Shown here piece after piece: positions 9,325-19,314 of a DNA stretch of 64,000 nt. The stretch is from Phycisphaerales bacterium (GTDB lineage Bacteria; Planctomycetota; Phycisphaerae; Phycisphaerales; UBA1924). The DNA lies in assembly GCA_029260455.1 (NCBI GenBank), contig JAJDDF010000005.1, forward strand, positions 124,001 through 188,000. The letters run 5' to 3'. The notes below the pieces were generated by a model that was given only the letters and a program-made list of their open reading frames with translations, was not told the origin of the DNA and searched no databases. A program made the translations under genes and the position numbers. Numbering within the stretch: the stretch's first letter is position 1; every line of letters begins with the position of its first letter.

Positions 9325-9798
9325 TTAGCAGAAGGCTGTGGCCGCTGCCTTGCCGATTTCCTCAGGCGTCAAGTCTTTCAGGTGCGTGCAAAAGGCCCAT
9401 TCATGCCCGAAGGGATCGCGCAGCGTGCCATACCGATCGCCCCAGAACATGTCGGCGGGGGGCATGGTGACCTCTGCTCCCGCCTTGGCGGCGCGGTCAA
9501 TCCACTCATCGGTATTATCAACGTAGAACGACAACGTCACGGGCGAACCAGTGAGGGCCTTTGGAGTCCGCGATTTGCCGCCACAGAACTCAGGAAAGTC
9601 ATCGCACAGAAAGATCAACGATCCATTGACCATGATCGAGGCGTGCATGAGCTTCGCGCCATCTTGACTTGGCATGCGCGACAACTCTTGTGCGCCAAAT
9701 GCTTTCTTGTAGAACTCGATGGCGTCCGATGCACCATCAACGACGATGTGTGGAATGATCTTGTCACATCCATCCGGAATTGCTTTCACTGTCATCAT
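9325..9798 (-). CDS. VOC-family (glyoxalase/PhnB-like) protein
   Basis: The 157-residue protein shows the PhnB-type vicinal-oxygen-chelate pattern: IIPHIVVDGASDAIEFYKKAFGA at residues 15-37, a central HASIMVNGSLIFLCDD, then VTLSFYVDNTDEWIDRAAKAGAE and WGDRYGTLRDPFGHEWAF near the end. Such proteins form paired beta-alpha-beta-beta-beta units around a metal site. The PhnB-like branch is mostly uncharacterised and the substrate is unknown. ATG 9798 has GGGAGA just before it. It is the last gene of the arsR operon, 23 bases after an SRPBCC gene. ArsR-SRPBCC-VOC groupings are common in bacteria and are usually read as small-molecule response cassettes. Confidence 0.85.
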   Translation of the reverse strand: MMTVKAIPDGCDKIIPHIVVDGASDAIEFYKKAFGAQELSRMPSQDGAKLMHASIMVNGSLIFLCDDFPEFCGGKSRTPKALTGSPVTLSFYVDNTDEWIDRAAKAGAEVTMPPADMFWGDRYGTLRDPFGHEWAFCTHLKDLTPEEIGKAAATAFC

Positions 9799-9821
9799 GT
9801 GTCTCCCTTATAAAGATGAAG

Positions 9822-10382
9822 TCAGTTTTTCTCACCCGTTGCACCATGTACGTCTGACGCAAAGTGTTTCTCTATCTCCCCGACCACCCAAGGCCACGCT
9901 ATCGCAAGATAATCATACGTCTTGTTCCATTGCTCACTGTCACCAAAACCAAGCGTGCGAAGCGTCAATGTCGTCCCGCCGTCGTGCTCCACAAATGTCA
10001 GCACCACCCAGTGTTTGGGGCCGTTGCGCACCTCAGCAAATTCTGGCGGTGCGTTCCACTCGAAGCTCAACACCCGATGCGGATCAACCGTGAGCACTTT
10101 GCATGTTTCGCTGCCACGCTCACCCGCGGGTGCCTCGGGGGCCCATTCAATTTCATATCGCCCGCCCGGTTTCAGCTCGATCGTGAGCGTCTTGTCGAAA
10201 ACATCTTTGAATCCCTCGGGCGTTGTCCAGATGCGCCAGACCTCTTCGGGCGAAGCCGCGATCTCCGCAGTCACCTGCAACACCCGCTGGCCATCGACGA
10301 CCAGATGTTCCGTGACCGGCTCTGCATGTGCGCTCGACAACGCCATTACGCCTAGGATAGTGATTGCCATTGATTTCAACAT
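9822..10382 (-). CDS. Exported SRPBCC/AHSA1-like protein
   Basis: I start this at ATG 10382, where AAGAAGG precedes by 9 bases and a signal peptide follows (MLKSMAITILGVMALSSAHAEP). The frame extends up to 10451, but that would overlap the upstream gene. The mature part is a START-like SRPBCC domain of the AHSA1 type: a VTAEIAASPEEVWRIWTTPEG front, GGRYEIEWAPEAPAGERG in the middle, and LTFVEHDGGTTLTLRTLGFG followed by the long C-terminal helix with WNKTYDYLAIAWPWVVGEIEKHF. These domains hold hydrophobic ligands in a deep pocket. An exported SRPBCC protein is unusual, since most are cytoplasmic. It is third in the arsR operon, 14 bases after the other SRPBCC gene. Confidence 0.8.
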   Translation of the reverse strand: MLKSMAITILGVMALSSAHAEPVTEHLVVDGQRVLQVTAEIAASPEEVWRIWTTPEGFKDVFDKTLTIELKPGGRYEIEWAPEAPAGERGSETCKVLTVDPHRVLSFEWNAPPEFAEVRNGPKHWVVLTFVEHDGGTTLTLRTLGFGDSEQWNKTYDYLAIAWPWVVGEIEKHFASDVHGATGEKN

Positions 10383-10396
10383 GATTCCCGCCTTCT

Positions 10397-10945
10397 TCAC
10401 GCCGAGCCATTCGTTTTCGCCCGCCGCGCTTCCACGTTGGTCGTCAAGCACCGCTTAGGCACCATGAACATGAAGGCGCCCATCATTGCGAACTGCATGC
10501 GCTGCCCGAACGAAACGCGGCCCTTCTCGCACACGTCCTTCAGGTTCTGCATGATCGTCTTCCAGCCCTTGCTCGTCATCTTGTAGGTCTTGGTCTCGCC
10601 TTCGAAACCAGTATGCGTGACGTTGACCCGTGTGCGTTCGCCGCCCAGGTCTTCAAGCTCCCATGTCACCAGCGCTGGCGCGTCATCAAGTTGTGTAAAG
10701 GCAAATGTATAGACTAGCTTCGTCGGCTCGACGATTTCCACAATCTCGCCCACCACAAATGAGTACTTATCATTCTCCGTTGAGTTGCGATACGGACTAC
10801 CCGGCTCAAAGGCGCTGTGCATCACCGTGCGAAACAGGATGTCGTTGCGCTCCTTGCGCTTCGATATTTCGTGCCACACCTTCTCGATGGGTGCGTTGAT
10901 CTCAATGCTCAATACATGCTTCAACTCCGCGGTCATCATCATCAT
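10397..10945 (-). CDS. SRPBCC-family protein (AHSA1-like)
   Basis: The 182-residue protein opens with the SRPBCC signature LSIEINAPIEKVWHEI (residues about 12-27) and continues with VGEIVEIVEPTKLVYTFAF and VTWELEDLGGERTRVNVTHTGF, ending in the long helix around GWKTIMQNLKDVCEKG. It lacks a signal peptide, unlike the next gene. It overlaps arsR by 4 bases and so is coupled to it. Four ATG codons stand in a row at the start, and the first is used here. ArsR regulators paired with SRPBCC proteins are a recurrent arrangement; the ligand is not known. Confidence 0.85.
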   Translation of the reverse strand: MMMMTAELKHVLSIEINAPIEKVWHEISKRKERNDILFRTVMHSAFEPGSPYRNSTENDKYSFVVGEIVEIVEPTKLVYTFAFTQLDDAPALVTWELEDLGGERTRVNVTHTGFEGETKTYKMTSKGWKTIMQNLKDVCEKGRVSFGQRMQFAMMGAFMFMVPKRCLTTNVEARRAKTNGSA

Positions 10946-11370
10946 GGTGTGCGTTCCTTCTTGCGTACTCCAGCGCGGGTTACTTGCTTCGCCCGACGTT
11001 TCCTGCTCGACGCCGGGCTGTCATCCCCCGGGCGATTCCCAGCCTCCAGATCATTCTTGATTGCGACCATCTCTGCCGCGAACGGCGCTGTGTACTGACT
11101 CACCCAACGCTCATACACCTGCTGGATGGGGACCGGGTTCAGGAAGTTGAACCGCTGACGACCCTTCTTCCGCGAAACCACAAGCGATGCCGCCTCCAGC
11201 TTCTTGAGATGCTGCATCACTGCAAATCGTGATAGCTCGGGCAGCGCCACCGACAGATCGCCCACCGTCAATGGGCCATCGCGCAACAAATCCAGCACCT
11301 TCCTGCGATACGGATTCGCTAGGGCTCGGAAGACGGGTTCGAATGGGTCATTGTTCAATATGTGATACAT
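10942..11370 (-). CDS. ArsR-family winged-helix repressor
   Basis: The 142-residue protein has an ArsR-type HTH: VFRALANPYRRKVLDLLRDGPLTVGDLSVAL (residues 14-44), the recognition segment SRFAVMQHLKKLEAASLVVSRKKGRQRFNFLN, then QVYERWVSQYTAPFA. The metal-binding ELCVCDL motif of arsenic sensors is absent, so it belongs to the non-metal ArsR subgroup that accompanies SRPBCC genes. The C-terminus (about 105-142) is a basic tail rich in R and K. It is the first gene of the operon, and an exact inverted repeat overlies its start codon, consistent with autorepression. Confidence 0.9.
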   Translation of the reverse strand: MYHILNNDPFEPVFRALANPYRRKVLDLLRDGPLTVGDLSVALPELSRFAVMQHLKKLEAASLVVSRKKGRQRFNFLNPVPIQQVYERWVSQYTAPFAAEMVAIKNDLEAGNRPGDDSPASSRKRRAKQVTRAGVRKKERTP

Positions 11371-11377
11371 TTATCAC
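11362..11377. promoter_or_regulatory. Candidate ArsR operator over the arsR start
   Basis: GTGATA-CATT-TATCAC is an exact 6-4-6 inverted repeat covering the arsR start codon (11368-11370). Short AT-rich palindromes at their own promoter are typical ArsR targets. That this one is bound is an inference. Confidence 0.5.
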
Positions 11378-11775
11378 GTACGGACGCCGCTGTCAATGGT
11401 CAGTCCGACATTTTTTACCGACGAGCCAAGCCCACGCCGCCTGAAGGGCACCATCTTCTTTGTCAAGGTGCGTTTGGCACGGTTTGCATTCTGCCCCACG
11501 GGTCTCATCGACTCCCCTCTTTTCACAAGGCGGCACATCCACAATGGACATCTCAATCTGGATCCAAAGGGTCGTCACCGTTGCCATATTTGCAGCATCG
11601 GGAAGCCTGTGGGTTGCCTTGGCGCGGAAGGGCGAAGAGCTCGGTCCAACGTCTGAGTAACGACAAAGGGGCTTGTTTGGCACTCCAAAAATTGGGCGGT
11701 GCCCGGTTTTCACAGTGGGATACACTTTCAACCAATTATGGTAGTTACGTCTACTTTTTCACGAAGGAGTCTGTA
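11378..11775. other. Intergenic spacer between arsR and the FG-GAP gene
   Basis: About 400 bases separate the divergent arsR and FG-GAP genes. Apart from the arsR operator and a 38-codon reading frame at 11544-11660 listed separately, I see no RNA gene, repeat or terminator. The promoter of the downstream gene should lie in the AT-rich stretch 11700-11760, but I could not pick out a convincing pair of hexamers. Confidence 0.5.
11544..11660 (+). CDS. Possible 38-residue membrane peptide
   Basis: A short frame from ATG 11544 encodes a peptide with one hydrophobic helix (IWIQRVVTVAIFAASGSLWVAL, residues 5-26) and a charged tail ending KGEELGPTSE. The nearest Shine-Dalgarno-like sequence, AAGGCGG, is about 13 bases upstream, which is weak. 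The composition suits a single-pass small membrane protein, but chance cannot be excluded. Low confidence. Confidence 0.25.
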   Translation: MDISIWIQRVVTVAIFAASGSLWVALARKGEELGPTSE

Positions 11776-13287
11776 ATGATGATCGTGCGCCGTTCGATGT
11801 CCTGTGGTATGATTGCTTTTCTCGTGACCGCCGCTGCTGCCAATGCGCAGTGGGTTGACTTTGTAGATGAGACGGTGACTCGACTGAATACGGGCACAGT
11901 GCCAGCCAACGATGGTGAGGAAAAGGACGTCGCAGTTGGAGATTTCAACAAGGATGGCTGGACCGATGCCATCGTTGTTCGCAAAGTGCCCTTCTCCAAT
12001 GCAGGGCCGCGCATTGACATGTTGCTTATGAATGAGAATGGCGTGCTCATCAATCGCACCGCCACTTTTGCGCCGGATTTCGCGGTCACACTCACCGATG
12101 CACGCGACATCATCATTGATGATTTCGATGGTGACACTTGGCCCGACTTCATCATCGCGAACACCTTCGGACAACAACCCCGCATCTATATGAACCTCGG
12201 CGAAGATGTCGGCGGGAACTGGCAAGGCTTTGCCGATGAATCCGCCACACGCCTGCCCGCCGCAATTACACCCGGAGGACCGCTGCAGTTCTGCGCAGTC
12301 TGGTCGGGCGATGTCACGGGTGACACGGTTCCCGATGTCTATTTCTCAAATTATGCGGGCACCACCGATGTCCTACTCATCAATGATGGCACTGGTTTTT
12401 TTACAGACGACACCGCAGCACGACTCAACAGCGCAACCTTCGGCGATTACGCCAACGTAGGCTTCGGTACTTCCGCCGAGATAGTTGATATCGATAACGA
12501 CGGCGACAACGACATCGTAAAAATTTCAACTCTGTTCAGTGTTGCTCCATGGAACAATCGTGGCGTCTTTATTCTCTACAACGACGGCACCGGATTCTTT
12601 AATACCAGACCTTTCCAGGAACTCTTCCTGGGCGATATGTACATGTTCACGCTCTGTGATTTGACCAATGATGGAATGCTTGATGCCTTTGGCCAACGCG
12701 ATTCACAGGACACTTGGTCCCTCACCTCAGCAGTTACCCCTGACGGCCCCATCACGATCGCCCAGCAACAGCTGACTGCTTCGGCGCGCACCAGCGGCTT
12801 TGGCGGCAATGTTCGCTCCGTTGACATCGATAATGATGGTGATCTTGACATAGGCGTCAGCGCCGTAGACACCGACATCGCCAATTGCGGCGGGGGTCAG
12901 GCCACAGAGTTCACCCTCATACGCAATGATGGCTTTGCCTCGGGTCAACTTTCAGATCCTTACAACGGCACAACACTCAATTGGCACAAACGTTCGTATG
13001 ACGCTGCGTTTCTCGATATCGACAACGACGGTCTCGCCGACATCCTGCTTGCCAATTGCACGGGGTATTCCGTACACATGCAGGTGTGCACCAACGCAAT
13101 CTTTGTGCCGGGAGACGCCGACAACAATCAAGCTGTTGATCTCAACGATATCGCTGCGGTCCTCTTTGGCTTTGGCAATACAGGCGTGCCGCCCTTCACC
13201 GGCGGTGATGTCCTAGGCGATGGCAATGTCGGGCTCGATGATCTCGCGGAGGTTCTCTTCCGCTTTGGACAAGGTTGCGGCATCTGA
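11776..13287 (+). CDS. Secreted FG-GAP/VCBS-repeat protein with dockerin-like tail
   Basis: ATG 11776 follows AAGGAG by 6 bases and starts a signal peptide (SCGMIAFLVTAAAANAQ); the frame itself is open back to 11362. Residues about 45-440 contain repeated FG-GAP/VCBS calcium-loop units (AVGDFNKDGWTDAIV, IDDFDGDTWPDFIIAN, IVDIDNDGDNDIVK, SVDIDNDGDLDIGV, FLDIDNDGLADILLANC), predicting a seven-bladed integrin-like propeller. Residues about 440-503 form a dockerin-like pair, GDADNNQAVDLNDIAAVLFGFG and GDVLGDGNVGLDDLAEVLFRFG, and the protein ends GCGI with a cysteine two residues before the final one. It is probably secreted or surface-held and binds calcium. The ligand is unknown. Confidence 0.85.
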   Translation: MMIVRRSMSCGMIAFLVTAAAANAQWVDFVDETVTRLNTGTVPANDGEEKDVAVGDFNKDGWTDAIVVRKVPFSNAGPRIDMLLMNENGVLINRTATFAPDFAVTLTDARDIIIDDFDGDTWPDFIIANTFGQQPRIYMNLGEDVGGNWQGFADESATRLPAAITPGGPLQFCAVWSGDVTGDTVPDVYFSNYAGTTDVLLINDGTGFFTDDTAARLNSATFGDYANVGFGTSAEIVDIDNDGDNDIVKISTLFSVAPWNNRGVFILYNDGTGFFNTRPFQELFLGDMYMFTLCDLTNDGMLDAFGQRDSQDTWSLTSAVTPDGPITIAQQQLTASARTSGFGGNVRSVDIDNDGDLDIGVSAVDTDIANCGGGQATEFTLIRNDGFASGQLSDPYNGTTLNWHKRSYDAAFLDIDNDGLADILLANCTGYSVHMQVCTNAIFVPGDADNNQAVDLNDIAAVLFGFGNTGVPPFTGGDVLGDGNVGLDDLAEVLFRFGQGCGI

Positions 13288-13324
13288 CACATTGACCGAG
13301 GCGTGGTACTGATTCGCTGCGCCT

Positions 13325-14086
13325 TTACCAGTTTTCAAGCTCCAGCGGCACGAGCGCCCAAAATCGGCGCATGCGATCGAGTGATGCGGGGACGCGCTGC
13401 AGTTTGAGTGTGCCGGAGTAGACCATGCAGAGCATCTCGGAACCGATGCGCCATTTGAGCCCGGCATTCTTTTCAAGCATGAACTCTTGCATTTCAGGAG
13501 AAAGCAGTGTGATCGCAAAGGATTCGTCCTTGCACGTCACCGTGAAGGCATCATTGAATGCCTGATTTTCAAGGACAATTCCTCGCCTGGAACTCATCCA
13601 CGCAAAAAGTTTGCTCCAGAAGGTTCGCGGCACAATACTCAGTGATGGCCAGTTCGGTGCAACACATGTGAACACGCAGTGCATCACCGGAATCATCACC
13701 TGCCCGGCTGGGATGATGTAGGAATTGTTGAAGAAGGTGATGTGCCTGCCATCTAAATCACCCGAGATCGCATGCTTATTTTCGCCATGTTTGATCTCCG
13801 GGATGTGCGCAAAGCGTGTGCGAAAGCGCTTGTCGGGTTTGCGGACATAGTCATACCCAAGCTGCTCTGCGAGCGCCTTTGCAGTCTTGGGGCCGCCCTG
13901 CGAGCCACTTCCTGAACGCTGGACCGTGCGCACAACAAACACAATGAGCAGGAGGATGATTGCCGCGGGAATCACAAGGCGCACGGGTACGTTGTTGGGG
14001 ATTGCAACACCAGACGCCAGGAAGTAGGCTCCCACGCCTGCGATCAGCGCCCCGGTCAAAATGGCGATCATGATTCGATTCGACAT
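13325..14086 (-). CDS. Unknown two-helix membrane protein, downstream of hutU
   Basis: I do not recognise a family for this 253-residue protein. Two hydrophobic segments near the N-terminus (residues about 5-26 and 36-55) place it in the inner membrane. The rest is a soluble domain with mixed composition, including a KTAKALAEQLGYDY helix near 68-81 and a hydrophobic, aromatic-rich middle near 120-160. It begins 3 bases after hutU ends, so it is probably read from the hutU transcript. It resembles the general layout of small proteins that display a cytoplasmic domain, but no catalytic motif stands out. It meets the FG-GAP gene convergently with 37 bases between stops. Confidence 0.55.
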   Translation of the reverse strand: MSNRIMIAILTGALIAGVGAYFLASGVAIPNNVPVRLVIPAAIILLLIVFVVRTVQRSGSGSQGGPKTAKALAEQLGYDYVRKPDKRFRTRFAHIPEIKHGENKHAISGDLDGRHITFFNNSYIIPAGQVMIPVMHCVFTCVAPNWPSLSIVPRTFWSKLFAWMSSRRGIVLENQAFNDAFTVTCKDESFAITLLSPEMQEFMLEKNAGLKWRIGSEMLCMVYSGTLKLQRVPASLDRMRRFWALVPLELENW

Positions 14087-14089
14087 CAG

Positions 14090-15865
14090 TTATGGCACCT
14101 TCACACCCTGCGTCTTCGCACACGCCTTCGCCTCGTCATACCCCGCATCAACATGTCGAAAGATGCCCATCATCGGGTCATTGGTCAGCACGCGCCGCAA
14201 CCGCGCCTCCGCCTCTTGCGTCCCGTCAGCAACAATCACCTGTCCCGCATGTTGCGAAAATCCGATCCCCACGCCGCCGCCGTGATGAAAGCTCACCCAA
14301 CTCGCACCACTTGCCACATTCACCATTGCATTCAACAATGGCCAGTCCGACACCGCGTCAGTGCCATCCTTCATCGCTTCGGTTTCGCGATTCGGTGATG
14401 CAACCGAGCCGCAATCAAGGTGATCGCGCCCAATCACAAGCGGGGCGCTGACGCGACCGTCGGCGACCATCTCATTGAAGAGCACGCCCGCTTTGTCGCG
14501 CTCGCCAAGGCCGAACCAACAGATTCGCGCGGGCAAGCCCTGAAACGCAAAGCTCGGTGCGCACTTTTCAAATTCACCGGCAAGCAGCGCCTCAGGATGT
14601 TTGTAACACCCAAGCACCCACCGATGCAGCCGCACGTTATATCCCCCCTCTTCTTTGGGAAATAGTTTCAGCAGTTCATAGTCTGTCTTGTAAATATCAA
14701 TGGGATCACCCGACAGCGCCACCCATCGGAATGGCCCGCGCCCCTCGCAAAACTGCGGCCTGATATACGCGGGAACAAACCCGGGGAATGCGAACGCATT
14801 TTTATACCCGTGGTCCAGCGCCCGCTGACGAATATTGTTGCCATAGTCAAAAGTAATCGCGCCACGATCCTGCAACTTCACCATCGCACGCACATGTGCT
14901 TCAATCGTTGCAAGCGAACGTTTTGTGTATCCCTTCGGATCGCGCTCGCGCAGTGCGTTGGCTTCTTCAAGGTTCAATCCGCTCGGCACATACCCCACAA
15001 GGACATCATGCGCCGACGTCTGATCTGTCAAGAGTTCTGGCACAACATCGCGTTCAAGCAACCGCTCGAGCAACTCGACTGCGTTGCAACACACACCCAC
15101 GCTCACTGCGTGCTTTGCCTTTTTGTGCGCAATCGCCCGATCAATCGCATCATCAATCGTCCATGTCTGTTCATACTCTGTCAGATAGTTGTCATGACGC
15201 CGCCGTTCCAATCGCGTGTGATCCACATCCGCAATCAAACAGGCGCCGCCATTCATGGTCACGGCAAGCGGCTGCGCGCCACCCATCCCGCCGCACCCTG
15301 CCGTCACGGTCAACGTCCCCGTCAGCGCTCCGCGCGGATCATTCTGCAGTGCTGGCCAGTGGTCAAGCCCTGCTTGCGCAAATGTCTCATAGGTGCCCTG
15401 TAAAATGCCCTGCGTGCCAATATAAATCCAGCTTCCTGCTGTCATCTGCCCGAACATCATTAATCCACGGCTGCACAGATCATCAAAGTGTTCCTGCGTT
15501 GCCCAGTGCGGCACCAGATTGGAATTCGCAATCATCACCCGAGGGGAGTCCGTCGTCGTGCGAACAATGCCCACCGGCTTGCCCGATTGCACAAGCAGTG
15601 TTTCATCCGGTGCAAGATTTTTGAGCGCACCTACAATCGCATCAAAGGCCGCCCAGCTTCGTGCCGCCTGCCCGCGCCCGCCATACACCACAAGTGTCTC
15701 GGGATGCTCAGCAACCTCGGGGTCAAGGTTATTCATCAACATGCGCATCGCCGCTTCCGCCTGCCACGTCTTGCACACACGCTCCGGGCCTCGAGGCGCA
15801 CGTATCACTCGCGCGTCTGCACTAGGCGTTTCACCTGCGGGTCCATTTGTGTGAATTGTTGACAT
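14090..15865 (-). CDS. hutU: Urocanate hydratase HutU
   Basis: The start at ATG 15865 is supported by GGAGGTAACGCG directly before it; the frame continues upstream to 15937 without such a signal. The 591-residue product matches urocanase along its length. It has the NAD-binding region [20 protein letters not shown] near 200, the [11 protein letters not shown] segment, the signature [14 protein letters not shown] near 365, and [18 protein letters not shown] plus [21 protein letters not shown] near the end. It converts urocanate to imidazolonepropionate, the substrate of HutI. About 30 residues longer than most urocanases, the excess lying at the N-terminus. A membrane protein gene follows 3 bases after its stop. 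Confidence 0.95.
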   Translation of the reverse strand: MSTIHTNGPAGETPSADARVIRAPRGPERVCKTWQAEAAMRMLMNNLDPEVAEHPETLVVYGGRGQAARSWAAFDAIVGALKNLAPDETLLVQSGKPVGIVRTTTDSPRVMIANSNLVPHWATQEHFDDLCSRGLMMFGQMTAGSWIYIGTQGILQGTYETFAQAGLDHWPALQNDPRGALTGTLTVTAGCGGMGGAQPLAVTMNGGACLIADVDHTRLERRRHDNYLTEYEQTWTIDDAIDRAIAHKKAKHAVSVGVCCNAVELLERLLERDVVPELLTDQTSAHDVLVGYVPSGLNLEEANALRERDPKGYTKRSLATIEAHVRAMVKLQDRGAITFDYGNNIRQRALDHGYKNAFAFPGFVPAYIRPQFCEGRGPFRWVALSGDPIDIYKTDYELLKLFPKEEGGYNVRLHRWVLGCYKHPEALLAGEFEKCAPSFAFQGLPARICWFGLGERDKAGVLFNEMVADGRVSAPLVIGRDHLDCGSVASPNRETEAMKDGTDAVSDWPLLNAMVNVASGASWVSFHHGGGVGIGFSQHAGQVIVADGTQEAEARLRRVLTNDPMMGIFRHVDAGYDEAKACAKTQGVKVP

Positions 15866-15927
15866 CGCGTTACCTCCATCCCAAAGGATACGCGAAGCAC
15901 CTGCTGCACGAACTCGATCGTGCCCAT

Positions 15928-18900
15928 CTACGTGCAAGCCATCCCAAAGTTTGAAAGCATCAACTGCAAATCGGCCAGATCAACAAACCCATCCCCATTT
16001 ACATCGCCCGGCCCTGTGCTCCCAAAACCAAACAGCAACAATTGTAAATCATCAAGATTCACCATGTTATCGCCATTTACATCTGCCGTGCATCCAAGTT
16101 GCACAATCATCAGGTTCGACATCGCACCAACATCTGGCCCAGCTCCATCAACAATCGCAGACACAAAAAGGTTGAGCCCACCCTCGGGGGCACTGCGCGT
16201 CAATGTCAATGGAACATCAACAAAGCCGCCAACACCAATCGTCGCGCTCAATTCCTGTATCGCAAGGGCCACATTCGCTTGATAGGCACCAACCGTCTCC
16301 GGCGCAACAAGTCCATCAACAAAACGCCCGCCCTCAATTCGTACAATGCGCACCTCCGCGCCCGTCGGACCTGTCACATGCACACTCTGTTGAGGTACCA
16401 ATACGGTCACCGGACCTGCGCCCGCGCCAAGCAAAGTCAATGCAGGAGCGCTCGGCGCCGGAGCAGATGCTGTATTGGCTGAGCCATCATCACTGCCAGG
16501 CTTTGGGAAGACCCGCGTTACAAGCGTTGTGCCGTCATCAAAATCGATCGTCCATGTGGCTCCAGCAAGTTCGATTCCCGCAATATGACCCGCGCCGCCG
16601 GGGCCAGGCGATGGGGCGCCCACAATGTGGTGAGGATCAACATCAATGGCAAAGCTGAAAAAATCGTTGCGGTCAAAGCTACCAAAGTTCACTTCAAGTG
16701 CATCAAAACCGCCACCCGCATGAGGTGCAAGATATGTATTGCCCGTCAACCCCACACCCGAATCGCTCGTGGGCGTAAACACCTTGAAGACAGAGTCGCC
16801 GCCGGTGCCATCAATGTCAAAGTTCATGTCTTCAAAAATCGATGTCCGTAAATCAACGGTCACACGACTGATCCGCTGTCCTCCTGTCGAGAGGTTGTTG
16901 ATGCCAAAACTCCCGCCGACAAACGTACTGTTGTGAATACCTGCTCCCGGTGGATCAATGCGCACAAGGGCATGCGCCGTGGAGGCCATTGGCATCACGC
17001 GCAAGTAATCCCATGTTCCATGAAATATCGCCCCACCACGCGAGCTCGCAATCACACCGACCGCAATCGCATTCGGCCCCTGAAGCTGCGCAAGCACGGT
17101 GCCGCTCAAGGCCTGCACGGAGCCGATTGCCTCTTGCACGCCGCCATCAAGAGTCATAAAGGCCTGCACCGTTCCAGCCTCCGGGTCGATCAACATCGAC
17201 AGGTCCGCAGTGAGCGCACTCGAAAGACCGGGCACCATCACCTCCGCTAATTGGCTTGGCACATCACTGTCCTCATGCACAAGTGACACCTTATACCCAT
17301 TGCCCTCAGGCTCGATCGCAAGACGCACAAAGTTATGCTGCGATCCATCACCAAAAAACAGCCCCACCGCACGTCCGTCATCCACCTGCTCGGCGCCAAA
17401 GTTTGGCACATCCACGCGCGTTGAGACAACAAACAGTCCTGTGCTTGCAGTCACCGCAACGCCAAGCTGAAATGCACTGTCTTGTGTGTTTGCGGGCCCA
17501 ATTGCATCGCCCGCGGTCACATTGTCAATTGTGAATTTGCCTGCTGCCCCGCCCGGCGTCAGACGCGCCGGATCAAACAACAACGCCCAATCCGTCACAC
17601 CATCACTCATCATCCCCGTAAAACCGAGCCCCGCAATTCCAAATCCCGGATCACCCACGCCCCACCCAAAATCAACCGGGAGTGTCGTCGACAAACCGTT
17701 CACCGCATCAATGGCAAATGCATCTACAAAATCCAACATCCCATCGTTGTCATCATCATCGTCAAACAAATTTGATATGAAATCACCATCGTTATCCGCC
17801 GGCACACTCGCCTGTGAACACGGGTCAGTCCCTGATGCGATCTCATCATCGTTCATATACCCATCATTATCCTCATCGATCCCCGGCAAATCTGCGCCCG
17901 TGCAAAAGATCGCATCCGCGGGCTCAAAGGCATAAATCACACCCTGCGCATGATCCGTCACCCACACTGTCCCCGGAAAGATGTCACCATCGCCAAGCGT
18001 TGTTACATCAAGCGTGTTTGTGCCAACGGTCGGAAAAAGTGTCGTTGACGCGACAACGCCATCACCCGCTGCATTCAATTCGATGCGATAAATGGCATTG
18101 CCGTTGTAGCCTGCTGCAAGCAAATCACCCTGCATCGCGCCGCCAAAATTCGACGCAGTGTATTCGGTCAACCCGTTCACGCTCACCGGCCATGTCGTCA
18201 ATGCCCCATCCGTTACGCCCGGTTGCAAATACCCGCACTCAACAGCATTGCTTGTTGTCACCGGCGACTGATCATTCGTCTTGTTGTTCACGTTTGCACG
18301 AAATGGGTTCGGATGCCCGCCGTAATAGCCCGCACCGGTCACAAAATGAAGACCATCCGGATTGGTCGCGCTATTTTCCTCCCGCATCGCATTCGTGCAG
18401 TCCGTCGGAGGCCCGCCCCAGCTCGCATTTGGACCATTGTCAATCGTGTACATCCGGCCATTCGTGGTCAGCACAACGTCATACGGATTGCGAAATCCAG
18501 GCGCATACACCTGCACGGGGCCGCCCGGCACAATCTTCGCCTGATTCGCGCCGTCATTCCCGCCAAAGGGATCGTTCTCATCAATGCCCGCTTCCACATC
18601 CGTCCGCGTCGGATCATCAAGTGTCGCAAGGTCATGTGTTGTCTCACCTATCGCGGCCAGGTCGACACTCAATATCGCTGCGGACAAGGCATACTCAGGC
18701 AGGCCGCCAAAATTATTTGATGGCGCTCCCATGTTTGTATTCCCACCTTGCGCCACATACAACGTCGAGCCATCCAACGCCATCCCGTTCGCGGCATGAT
18801 TCTCTTCACTTCGCGGCAAGCCCCGCACAAGGTCAAGTTTCACCCACTGTGTGCCATCCCATGTCAACCGCGAAATCACACCCGAATTCGTATCAAGCCC

Positions 18901-19314
18901 CGAATCCGTACCAACTGCTATCCGCCAGTCAGAACTCGTGACGTATATCACCGGATTCTGCGCTGTTCCCGTGACAAGCAGACCCGTACACTGGCGTTTC
19001 ACCGTCGCGTTGAGTGTGCCATCATCATTGTGATTCGCAATTGAATGAACAAGATCAATCGTCTCTGATGCAACAACCGTGTACTGCCCGGATGATATCT
19101 GTGCAATCGTAAAGACATGGATCTTCCCATCCTGTTGCGACACATACAACCTGTCGTCAGGCCCAAACTGCAACGAAGTGGGAGACATCACCTCACCCGT
19201 ATTTGCAAGTGCGCTCTTGGTGAAGCTCACCGCCCCTGCATGTACAGGTGCCGCGAACGAACACCAAAGCACACAGGCCATTGCGCGCCCATATAGCATG
19301 ATTCTGCTGTTCAT
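15928..19314 (-). CDS. Secreted sugar-dehydrogenase-like propeller protein with TSP3 and dockerin-like segments
   Basis: I start this at ATG 19314, which has GGAGAG 8 bases upstream and a signal peptide ([16 protein letters not shown]); the frame is open to 19389. The 1128-residue protein has several parts. Residues about 30-480 resemble a soluble quinoprotein glucose/sorbosone-dehydrogenase-type propeller ([67 protein letters not shown]). An acidic TSP3-like calcium linker follows ([33 protein letters not shown]). Then come beta-sandwich regions to about 1060, and the C-terminal dockerin-like pair [21 protein letters not shown] and [21 protein letters not shown], ending ACT. It is likely extracellular. 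Catalytic use of PQQ is unproven. Confidence 0.82.
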   Translation of the reverse strand: MNSRIMLYGRAMACVLWCSFAAPVHAGAVSFTKSALANTGEVMSPTSLQFGPDDRLYVSQQDGKIHVFTIAQISSGQYTVVASETIDLVHSIANHNDDGTLNATVKRQCTGLLVTGTAQNPVIYVTSSDWRIAVGTDSGLDTNSGVISRLTWDGTQWVKLDLVRGLPRSEENHAANGMALDGSTLYVAQGGNTNMGAPSNNFGGLPEYALSAAILSVDLAAIGETTHDLATLDDPTRTDVEAGIDENDPFGGNDGANQAKIVPGGPVQVYAPGFRNPYDVVLTTNGRMYTIDNGPNASWGGPPTDCTNAMREENSATNPDGLHFVTGAGYYGGHPNPFRANVNNKTNDQSPVTTSNAVECGYLQPGVTDGALTTWPVSVNGLTEYTASNFGGAMQGDLLAAGYNGNAIYRIELNAAGDGVVASTTLFPTVGTNTLDVTTLGDGDIFPGTVWVTDHAQGVIYAFEPADAIFCTGADLPGIDEDNDGYMNDDEIASGTDPCSQASVPADNDGDFISNLFDDDDDNDGMLDFVDAFAIDAVNGLSTTLPVDFGWGVGDPGFGIAGLGFTGMMSDGVTDWALLFDPARLTPGGAAGKFTIDNVTAGDAIGPANTQDSAFQLGVAVTASTGLFVVSTRVDVPNFGAEQVDDGRAVGLFFGDGSQHNFVRLAIEPEGNGYKVSLVHEDSDVPSQLAEVMVPGLSSALTADLSMLIDPEAGTVQAFMTLDGGVQEAIGSVQALSGTVLAQLQGPNAIAVGVIASSRGGAIFHGTWDYLRVMPMASTAHALVRIDPPGAGIHNSTFVGGSFGINNLSTGGQRISRVTVDLRTSIFEDMNFDIDGTGGDSVFKVFTPTSDSGVGLTGNTYLAPHAGGGFDALEVNFGSFDRNDFFSFAIDVDPHHIVGAPSPGPGGAGHIAGIELAGATWTIDFDDGTTLVTRVFPKPGSDDGSANTASAPAPSAPALTLLGAGAGPVTVLVPQQSVHVTGPTGAEVRIVRIEGGRFVDGLVAPETVGAYQANVALAIQELSATIGVGGFVDVPLTLTRSAPEGGLNLFVSAIVDGAGPDVGAMSNLMIVQLGCTADVNGDNMVNLDDLQLLLFGFGSTGPGDVNGDGFVDLADLQLMLSNFGMACT

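Noticed and set aside
17814-18941. Plus-strand frame of 375 codons
   Set aside because: Antisense to the 1128-residue propeller gene; its composition (Ser, His, Pro, Arg) and lack of any motif mark it as a shadow.
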